Shown here: one piece after another, positions 55,525-64,000 of the stretch
Position numbering within the stretch: the first letter of the stretch is position 1
How the letters are laid out: each line of letters opens with the position of its first letter
Source: Spinacia oleracea
Lineage: Eukaryota; Streptophyta; Magnoliopsida; Caryophyllales; Amaranthaceae
Direction: 5' to 3'
Assembly: GCF_020520425.1 (NCBI RefSeq)
Contig: NC_079487.1
Coordinates: 112,874,141-112,938,140 of the forward strand
Length of the DNA: 64,000 nucleotides
The notes under the pieces: generated by a model
The model's input: only the letters and a program-made list of their open reading frames with translations
Databases searched by the model: none
What the model was told of the DNA's origin: nothing
Translations under genes and position numbers: made by a program

Positions 55525-57036
55525 TCTATACCTATACTAAAACAGAAGTTCCTCTCTCCTCTTCTGTCCACATGTCGCTACCACAATTTTTGTACTTTTT
55601 TATTTTAATTTAATTAGAAAATCTTAATTACAAAATATATGCATGGATTCTTATGTTGACAGCCGTATTCGTATATTGAAAAAAATATTAACTAAATCTT
55701 TGACATTGAAAACATTATGACTAAAGTTTCAACCGCTACCTTTTCCATTACTTAGAGAAAGGAACTTTAATCCAAAGAAGGAATGAAATAACCCGCAGAA
55801 TATTGACCACTACAAAATATTAAATTTATACCTAATTACCATATTCAATTTATTAAAAGTGAAATCGTTAAATATTTTGTTGATATTTTCAATAAAATAA
55901 AGTACCTTTAAACTGGTATACTTTACCAAAATACAACTGATTCGGAAGATTTAATCAATATTGTACAAGTTTGTTATAGAAACATCCAGAGAAATATAAT
56001 CATCCAAAAAACGGAATGAAATATTCGCTGCTAACGAAATATGATCCACGTATACAATATTTAGTGCATTATATATTATAAGCTGCTAACGATAATAAAC
56101 AAACAACTAACTATTTAGGGTAACTATAATGAGGAAAGTTAACGATCTTTGCAAGAAGTAATATTCAACTAGAAAGGGCTCTCGATTAAGATGATCCACG
56201 TTATATGTACATATCTCATTGTCATAGTGTATAATTAAGTTGTGGAGTATAACAACTCTTGACTCTTAAATATAATCATCCAAAAAACGGAATGAAATAT
56301 TCGCAAAGACCATATATATTATACCCATTACCCACCCTTCCAATACAATGACGGCTTCTCTTCAATCTATCTATCTACTTCGTATATAACATAGAAGCCC
56401 TAGATGCAAAATTGACATGTGTCGCTCTCACATTGATTTCTTTCCACTCTTTTTTCTTTCCTTAAATAAATGAACTACAATTACATAATTAATTTAATAA
56501 TATCATGTGTGTATCTTTTCCAAACTAAAATATTATTTGTTTTGCGTATAAATATTACTTCAGGAAATATTATCATATATTACTTAATAATAGAAATAAT
56601 CTAATACGGAGTATGCATATACTAAAAGAGACATACTCCATAACAAAAATTGACATAGAGTATCTTTTCCAACATTATATCATAATCTAAATAATACAAT
56701 TTTATATTTAGGTATAGTAACTTCAAACAAAATTTTATCATGATCTAATATCATTTAATTTATAATAGAAATAATTATTATACCTATACTAAAAGAGTTA
56801 TAATAAAATTGGCATAGTATCTTTTCCAATATTATATCATAATCTAAAAAATACTCCGTATCATTTTTATATTTAGGCATAATAAATTCGAACGAAATTT
56901 TATCATGATCTAAGTATCATTTTTATTATAACTTCGAACGAATTTCTCTAAATGCTCTTTTAGATCATGGTAATTTTAAATTATTTTCTAGATCATGGTG
57001 ATTTTTAGATGACTATGATCAACAGATTCTACTTTG
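55525..57036. other. AT-rich DNA with Helitron-like starts and decayed repeats
   Basis: A Helitron-style 5' end TCTATACCTATACTAAAACA lies at 55525 with A before it. No matching hairpin-CTRR end was found. Words like CCTATACTAAAAGAG, AAAATTGGCATAG and TTTTATCATGATCTAA recur between 56600 and 56950 as a decayed direct duplication. No gene was recognised. Confidence 0.4.
56035..56266 (+). repeat. Direct repeat, left copy
   Basis: The sequence around CGTATACAATATTTAGTGCA through GAGTATAACAACTCTTGAC is repeated at 63675-63908 with small insertions or deletions and a few substitutions. The two copies flank the CACTA element and about 0.8 kb beside it. Confidence 0.88.
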
Positions 57037-58288
57037 AATCACTACAAGAAATATCCGTTTTAGCGACTATTATTTGCGACGGATAAAAAATTTAGTCGCT
57101 AAATAAATTTTAGCGATTGAAAGCGACAAGCGGTCGTAAAAACTGCGACTACATTAGCACAGGTCGCTACGCCGTCGCGAACTTGGTAGTATAAAATTGA
57201 GTTGTTTTTATGCAAGTGTAGGAGTGAATTAGAGTCGTTCTAGCGTGGATTAGGAGGCCTGTAGTTTGTAATTAGAACAAGAACTTTGAACTTAGAGAAT
57301 TTAATTAGTAGCCAATTTGTAATTTAATTTAAATACACATGAATTTTTGGGTTGGTACTGAACTCCGGTTTGAATTAGACAAAAGAACTCTGAATTTAGA
57401 GACTTTGATTAGTGGAAGATCCTCCTTCAAAGATGACAATCTGGAATCGAATTTAATTTAAATGTTGACATTTTTATTTTGGAGGTTGGTACATAACTGC
57501 GGTTGTGGGTTTTAGTTTGAGTTTAATTAGCACCTAATTGTTAACTTAATTTAAATAAATATGAATTTGTTGGGGTTTAGAAGTCATATTCCCTCTATTG
57601 TTTGTCTAATTGTTGTTGAACTTTTATGGCAGTTGTTCACTAGATTCCAACCGTTTATATTCAACTTCTGCTTCTTCAAAATCAAACATTTTAGGTAGTT
57701 CATATACTGATGTTGTCAAGTTGGTTTCATATACGCCTACTTTAGTTTATTAATTTCTTGTCTATGTAGCTTTACTACTTGATTTTATATTTTTGGAATG
57801 GAAATCATCTTATATGTAAGACTAATACTTTGTAGTAGTAATTTTACAACTTTTATAATATAGTCGTTTTTTACAAAAAAAAACAAGTCAAGTGGGGGTT
57901 AAATATACCGATTAAGACTAATAATTTGTAGACTAATACTTTGTACTTGTTTTTTATTTAAATTTAAGCTAATACTTTGTAGACTATTACTTTGTAGACT
58001 AATACTTTGTACTTGTTTTTTATTTAAATTTAAATATACCCATTAAGACTAATACTTTGTAGACCAATACTCTGTACTTGTTTTTTATTTAAACTTAAGC
58101 TACTAGTTTATACTTAAATATCTAATACACGTTTTTTATAATTTAATTAGTTAATGGGGGTGGTTTAGATTTGATTTCTATCTTGTAATTGGTGGAAACT
58201 ATCACGCTAAGTTATATATTAATAATATACTACTTGTAAGGGAAAATGTCGTATTATGTCCTATAATTTATTATGTCATTTCAGAGTC

Positions 58289-59944
58289 ATGGAGAGGTTG
58301 GATAGAAAATGGATGTATGAGAGACGTGAAGGTCGCTTACTAAGAAAAGAGTTCATAGATGGCGTGCGAGGGTTCATTGACTTTGCTAAGCAACACCGTG
58401 ATTTTCAAGAATCTTCAAAGATTAGATGCCCATGTTCTAAGTGTAGGAACATTGCATTTTTAGATCTTGATGGTGCTAGGCAACATTTGTATAAATATGG
58501 ATTCTTGAGTAACTACTTTGAATGGGTTTGTCACGGGGAGGATTTCGCTTCTTTAAAACCATCATATGAGGCACCTAATCCTTACGTTGACATGGTTCAT
58601 GATGCTCTTGGTCAAATTGATGGTAATGCATTTCCCGAAGAGCTATATAATGTTGAAGAAGAACCCAATCCTCAGGCTAAGAAGCTTTTTGAGTTGCTAA
58701 GGGCCGCAAAAGAACCATTGTACGAAGGAAGTCGATTATCTCTTTTAGAGATGGCTGCAAGGATCACAACCCTAAAATGTGAGTACAACTTGGTCCATAG
58801 ATGTGTTGATGGGTTTTCATCTCTCATTAGTGAAGTAGTTCCTGATGAGAATTCAATGAGGAAAACATACTCCGGAATCGAAAAGGTGGTTAAAGGCCTT
58901 GAACTTCCTCACGAGAAGATACATGCATGCCCCAAAGGGTACATGCATGCCCCAAAGAGTATGAAAGGTATAATTTTATTCACTTACTAATAATTTCAAA
59001 AATTTTGATGATTAAATAACATTTTACGGTTTTTAGGAAGTTTGAGGAATCGATGATGCAAACCTATCCTGGTATTGACCTACGTGATATTTGGAGCAAG
59101 TTTGCACTTCAATTTTCAAAGTGGCTTGAAGATAATGTAAGCTTTTACAACTAACTTTCAGTGTACAAACAATTATATATTTTGTCAAGTAACACTTTGA
59201 ATTTGAAATTAGGTAACTCACTCTAATGAGACCGATGAAGTAGTTTGTGCACTTGCCATGGGTCCATCTAGACAAGTCAAAACTTGGAGGCAATTTCACA
59301 TCAACGGCTTTAGGTTTCACACTTTTGACTATGGAAAACACAAAGCTACTATGAATTATGGGGTGGGTGTAAAAAGTGAGGAGGAAATAGATTATTTCGG
59401 CATTCTAGAAGAAGTTATTGAGTTAGTTTACTTAGGCACCCAAAATGTCTATAAAACTATCTTGTTTAAATGTAATTGGATGGATTCAATGAGCATGAAT
59501 ATCCATCCGCAATATAGATTGGTTGAAGTTAACCATACTAAGAAATACCCCGTTTATGATCCTTTTGTACTAGCACACCAGGCATATCAAGTGTATTTTA
59601 CTTCTTATCCAAGCTTAAAGAAGGACAAGAGTCAATGGTGGGTTGTTTTTAAGACAAAATCCCGATCTACTATAGATGCTCCCGTTGATGAGTCATTTTT
59701 TCAAGTGGAGGATGAAGAGACTCCATCCCTTTGTCAACCGGATGATGATGAGGGTATATACGAGGATGATATGGAGGTGGATGGTTCAGATGGTGAAGAC
59801 CAGGAGGAAGAAGAAGAAGGGGAGTGGGAAGATGTTGAATCTGAAGAAGAGGATGAAGAAGAGTTAGGAGATAATGATGATGACGATGATGATGATGATG
59901 ACGAGGATGAAGATGAGGATGAGGATGATGAAGATCATGAATGA
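58289..59944 (+). pseudogene. TNP2-like transposase gene with internal deletion
   Basis: The start MERLDRKWMYERREG follows a 5' UTR acceptor (TTTCAG at 58279-58284). An N-terminal transposase-associated domain carries CPCSKCRN and HLYKYGF (about residues 45-75). Then comes the beginning of the TNP2 region (LSLLEMAARITTLKCEYNLV, LPHEKIHACPKGYM). The following TNP2 catalytic core of several hundred residues is absent. Coding resumes at 59037-59136 (MMQTYPGIDLRDIWSKF) and 59213-59944 with a DUF4216-like region (TILFKCNWMDSM, DPFVLAHQAYQVYF) and a long Asp/Glu tail. The exon ending at 58967 does not join the next in frame. A near-perfect 20-bp duplication (ACATGCATGCCCCAAAG, twice at 58920-58958) sits at the apparent breakpoint. 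It is therefore a deletion derivative without an active site. Confidence 0.85.
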
Positions 59945-60233
59945 TTTTTATTTTTAATGTGTTAGACAATTTTTGAGCTTATTTGGTTTGGTAAACAATG
60001 TTTATTTGTATGAATCATGTTTTGAGATTATTTGTTTGTTCGATAATGTTTTTAATATGTGAATCATGTTTAAGCTTATTTGTTTGATGGAAAATATGTG
60101 AATTATTTTTGAGCTGATTTTTGTTATATGTGAATCATTTATTTATGTATTTTATTTTCATTTGTTTTTATTATATTGTATTATTAAACTTTATAACTTG
60201 ATTTATGAGCATGTATTTTCTAGTTCTTTGACA

Positions 60234-62693
60234 ATGAAGGGTTTCATGAGAGCTTCGAAAAGTGGTCGAGGTCGAGGCGGTGGTCGGAGCACTTATATGA
60301 TTACACAACCATTACCACCTTCTCCACCTCCACCTCCACCGCCACCGCCACCGCCACCGCCACCGCCACCGCCACCGCAAATTGATGGGCTGGAGCAGGG
60401 AAAGATTGAGCTGACACCTGATGGGTTATGGTGAGTCATAATTATTTGTACATGAAATTTATTGTCCATATCACATGGAATGATTGTTCTGTTGATGTGA
60501 TACTTAACTCTTCTTGCTAATATTTTTCTTCCACTAGGTTTTGCAATCATGGAGTTGCTGGTTGTGTCACGAAGGCTTGGAAAGCGCACTACAATTACCC
60601 TTACTTGAACTATAAGGAGGTGCCACTTGTGGTGAAGGATCGCTGGTTCAATGAGTTTAAGGTACATTTTATTGTTTTAGCTTGCATTCTGCACATTGTT
60701 CAAAAAATATAACAAATGCCTCCTTAAACAAATAGCAACTGCATCTATATTTTAATTCTCACTATTTAGTATCTCATCTATGTATACATGTTTCCTTGTG
60801 CCTTCACGAGCTAGTTTATATTGTAATCTCAGTTCTGACTTTGACGAAGGACAAATATTGTTGTTAAAGGTAGTTTAGTCATAAGGTTGACATTAGTTGA
60901 CTTTGTTGTTTTTGGATACTTTTTCCTTTTTCTATTTGTGCAGCGTGGATATACTTGGAGACCTGAGTTCAATATTAAGGCTAGGAAAGATTTTGATGCA
61001 AAATGTTCGGATCGCCTAAGGGATACAATGAACAAAGTTGCTAGTATTCCTATTCATAAGGATATTGATTTCATGCTTGGTGATGTTCGGGCTGCATATA
61101 TGAAGAGGCGGGAAGATCCAGAATTTAAGATACGTTCTAAGAGAGCCAAGGCTAATAGATTATCTGGCCAAACTGAAGATAGTTTTGACCCTGGCCATCG
61201 TCAAGGTAGCATTTCTACTCCTATGGTCGTTGCAAAAATGGTAAGAGACTGTTACTTTTAACTTGTTCATTGATTTTTTTTATCCTTGTAAGGGTTAAGG
61301 CATGCATTTTATTGGGGATTATAAGTACTGCATAAACAATTATTATTTTCTTCATTTTCTTCATTACATTTTCCCTGCCTTTTCTTTGTTATTTTTAAAA
61401 ACTCTAATAACTTCCTTTATTTTAAGGCGAGCCTTAACAATGGAGTTTTACCAACCGCTGCTGATGTTTATGAGAAGACACATTCTATTCCCGTGGGTGA
61501 CGAGGGTGAAACTGATTTGATTGGTGAAAAGGCAATTGAAATCATGGTAATGATTTTCGCACCTTATTTGTAATTACTTGTGTTTTTCACTTCCTTAACG
61601 TCATCTTTCATTTCTCCCTCTCTCTTTCTCTTTGTGAGGTCGTCTTGTGTTGGAAATTCCCCCCCCCCCCCTCCCTCTTTCTCAGTTGACTATTAACTCA
61701 CAGCTCTTATGCTAGTGTTTTTTGCCGTTTATGACAATATGGTCAACTTTGGCATGTGTTGACTTTTTGAGGTGCTACTGCATTGGCTTCCTATTGTTCT
61801 TTTGGCGGTGTTCAACAAATTTTAGAATTGATTAATTATGTTCAAATCAGATTAGAACTAATCAGAATTGCTTTGTTCTATTCTGTTCTAAACAGTTCTG
61901 ATCTGATCAGAACAGCTTAGTTATGTTATGTTCTGTTCTAAACTGTTCTGATCTTGCATAACACTATTAAGTTTATAGTATTTCACTCTTTTGAGTTATC
62001 AGACATTATAAAGATGTTTGCTTGGAATGTGGAATATTTAGTAAATATTGAAGCTTTGGAGTGGAAATCTTTCATCAAATATTGTGCGCAACAAATCGAC
62101 TCTTTAAATTCCCAGCGGCTATCTTAATGCAGTGTTCTAGAAATATTCTCAACGTAGTCCAAGTTTCTTTAAGCTGGTTTGAGTTTATCCTAACCATTTA
62201 TTTGTTCATTTTAATACAGGAAGAATATAATGACAAACTGGAGGCATGTAAGAGTAAAGGAATTGAGGTAGACCCGAACGATTTATACCTAGAGGTTGTA
62301 GGTGGGAAAAAGAAAGGCAAAGTTTATGGTTTAGGGAGTGCTTCACATATGTATTGCAAGCATCTTTCTTCTCACTCTACTGCATCACCTTCTACACCTT
62401 CCATTACTTCTCAATTAAGCTCTCAAGTTGAAGAATTAAAGAAGATGGTAGAAGAAACCCAAAAAGTGGCAGTGGAATCCCATAAAGTGGCAGCGGAAGC
62501 CCAAAAACTGGCATCGGAAAGCTTAAATTTGGCTAGAGAAACTGCTGAAAACTATAAGATTGAAAAGGCCGAATGGCAGAAAGAGATGAGGGAGATGGCA
62601 GCAATAATCCTTTCTGTTCGGCGTAATTCAACCGCTACTCCTACCATTACTCCTACTCCTAACACTACTCTTACCGGCTTTCATGACCCATAG
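60234..62693 (+). CDS. TNPA-like CACTA protein (Transposase_24 / Ptta-En-Spm family)
   Basis: Five exons: 60234-60430, 60538-60661, 60944-61240, 61427-61546 and 62220-62693. They sum to 1212 bases, giving 403 residues, with consistent phases and GT-AG introns. Order: Gly/Arg-rich N-terminus (SGRGRGGGRS), a run of about 20 Pro encoded by a (CCACCG)n tract (60318-60378), a Transposase_24 core (VKDRWFNEFK, DAKCSDRLRDTMNKV, EDPEFKIRSKRAKANRLSGQ, VYEKTHSIPVGDEG), EEYNDKLEACKSKG, and a helical C-terminus with repeated KVAVESHKVAAEAQKLASES heptad-like units that is probably a coiled coil for dimerisation. In En/Spm the corresponding protein binds the subterminal repeats and assists transposition. 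No lesion was seen, in contrast to the neighbouring TNP2-like gene. Confidence 0.85.
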
Positions 62694-63139
62694 GGATCCA
62701 TCGGGACAAGGTTCCTCATACGTCACACATGCTACAAGACTTGGTTGAATTTTTTGCTTTGGAGTGATGATTTGGAACGGTCATTTTGTGAATATAACTA
62801 GCTTGCTCATTTGGAGGTAATTTTGTGAACGTCTAACATGCTCGATTTGGAGTAATTTTGTGAATGTCATTAGTTGTGTGCCCATTTTGGAGGTAATTTT
62901 GTAAAGGACTAACATGATCATTTTGGAGGTATTTTGTAAATGTCTAATACATTTTAGGAGGTGATTCTTGAAACCGTTAGTGGTAAGGTTCAAAACTATG
63001 TATTTGAACAATTTATCTAGTGAATGAAAAATCATGAAATATTCAGGTTATTCTATATGTAGTTCTGAATGTAGTTATACAAGCATTTATTTTATATAGG
63101 TTGATATGAATAATCAAATATTTTGCTACTACATAACTG

Positions 63140-63590
63140 ATTTTTGCGACGGAGATGGCAGACGCAAAATTTATTAGTCTCCAAATAGTAGCAGTTATTT
63201 GCGACTGCAATTTATTTTTGCGACTAAATAATTTAGTCGCAATAAGGTGGTCTCCAAAACGTGGAACAGTATTAGCGACAACAATTAAATTTCTGCGACT
63301 AAATGGTTGGTCGCAAAAAAACTAAATATCAGTCGCAAAGCCGTCGCAAATATCCGTCGCCAATACTGCGACAATTACGGTAGTCGCCGAACTTTTAAAA
63401 CTAGTCGCAAAATATTGGTCGCAAAGTCGTCGCAGGTCTGTCGCAAAAGCTTGCGACAACGCGTAACCAGTCGCAAAAATAGATTTGCGACAAGGGTTTC
63501 TGCGACCATCCAAATTCTAGTCGCATTTGTCGCAAATTAATTTTAGCGACGGAAAATAGGGGTTTTGCAACTACTTTGTTCAGTCGCAAA
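63140..63590. repeat. Subterminal repeat region of the CACTA element
   Basis: About twenty copies of TTGCGAC / GTCGCAA in both orientations lie in 450 bases before the right terminus. Short reading frames crossing it are by-products. It probably serves as the protein-binding array needed for transposition. Confidence 0.85.
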
Positions 63591-63674
63591 TTCACGATTT
63601 TCTTGTAGTGAATGAAGTTTAAAGCAGAATTTTAAATCATATTATGATTTTTATGTTTAGGTACAATAATTAGA

Positions 63675-63908
63675 TAATCTACGTATACAATATTTAGTGC
63701 ATTATATAATGAGGATTATAAGCTGCTAACGATAATAAACAAACAACTAACTATTTAGGGTAACTATAATGAGGAAAGTTAACGATCTTTGCAAGAAGTA
63801 ATATTTAACTAGCTAGAAAGGGCTCTCGATTAAGATGATCCACGTTATATGTACATATCTCATTGCGATAGTGTATAATTAAGTTGTGGAGTATAACAAC
63901 TCTTGACG
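63675..63908 (+). repeat. Direct repeat, right copy
   Basis: Partner of 56035-56266. It carries two small insertions relative to the left copy (ATGAGGATTA near 63712 and GCTA near 63814). Confidence 0.88.
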
Positions 63909-64000
63909 AGTCTATTGTTGATATTTATAGGCATATAACATAAATATTTTATATATCTATCTATATACTATACTTTGTACTAAAACGCACGAGGTAACTT
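63909..64000. other. Window end, possible Helitron start
   Basis: TCTATCTATATACTATACTT preceded by A begins at 63956, in the style of the Helitron 5' ends seen elsewhere. The rest lies beyond the window, so it cannot be confirmed. Confidence 0.25.

Larger units (their letters stand above)
57040..63610 (+). mobile_element. CACTA (En/Spm) DNA transposon, 6.6 kb
   Basis: The ends are CACTACAAGAAATATCCG and, inverted, CACTACAAGAAAATCGTG, with a perfect 3-bp duplication AAT (57037-57039, 63611-63613). Subterminal GCGAC/GTCGC-containing motifs are dense at the left (57060-57180) and over a longer stretch at the right (63140-63590). These are the usual binding sites for the TNPA-type protein. Inside are a TNP2-like gene lacking its catalytic middle and a Transposase_24-like gene. 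It may be mobilisable but is probably not self-sufficient. Confidence 0.96.

Noticed and set aside
59670-59969. His-rich minus-strand protein
   Set aside because: It is the antisense of the Asp/Glu-rich tail of the TNP2-like frame.
60293-60667. Poly-Gly minus-strand protein
   Set aside because: It is the antisense of the poly-Pro tract in the TNPA-like gene.
63307-63595. Short frames on both strands near the CACTA right end
   Set aside because: They are generated by the dense GCGAC/GTCGC subterminal repeats.

Overview
This window is nuclear DNA from a flowering plant, most likely a eudicot. Four multi-exon plant genes with GT-AG introns lie in AT-rich DNA that is heavily loaded with transposable elements. 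The TACTCCCTCCGT Stowaway-type ends and the general repeat style would fit Caryophyllales (spinach, beet or goosefoot relatives), but that is a guess from memory.

Layout. 0.3-9.9 kb: one 9.5-kb putative Helitron on the minus strand, with A/T flanks, a 5' TC, and a 3' hairpin plus CTAG. It carries broken, same-strand, intron-containing pieces of at least four unrelated genes: ribosomal protein S13, mitochondrial acyl carrier protein, a REV1-like protein and a MATE transporter, plus unrecognised exons. 11.2-13.3 kb: a hAT-type MITE and a three-copy 105-bp tandem repeat. 13.6-15.9 kb: GDP-mannose pyrophosphorylase (CYT1/VTC1). 16-17.7 kb: a nest of MITEs in which insertion order and target duplications can be read directly. 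19.1 kb: an orphan first exon of a REC8/SYN1 cohesin gene. 24-26 kb: a short Helitron, a LINE tail and a gypsy protease remnant. 26.3-31.4 kb: a wall-associated-kinase-like receptor kinase whose 3-kb second intron is almost filled by nested elements. 32.0-37.4 kb: an intact, apparently very young Ty1/copia element with matching 345-bp LTRs. 37.5-38.9 kb: remains of an autonomous-type Helitron (helicase tail and RPA-like protein). 39.6 kb: a tRNA-derived SINE. 40.6-42.5 kb: a DUF946/VPS62-like gene. 43.5-47.8 kb: an 11-exon RCC1-repeat gene. 48.5-56 kb: MITEs, a Helitron inserted inside another Helitron's 5' end, and a TIR element with a minisatellite core. 57.0-63.6 kb: a complete-ended CACTA (En/Spm) transposon with a deleted TNP2-like gene and an apparently intact Transposase_24-like gene, lying between two ~235-bp direct repeats.

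The four host genes do not form a pathway: cell-wall/ascorbate precursor supply (CYT1), wall sensing (WAKL), an unknown DUF946 protein and an RCC1 repeat protein. All four are on the minus strand. All exon boundaries were placed by hand from splice motifs and frame continuity; for the four host genes the summed coding lengths are exact multiples of three. Terminal repeats and target duplications were compared by eye.
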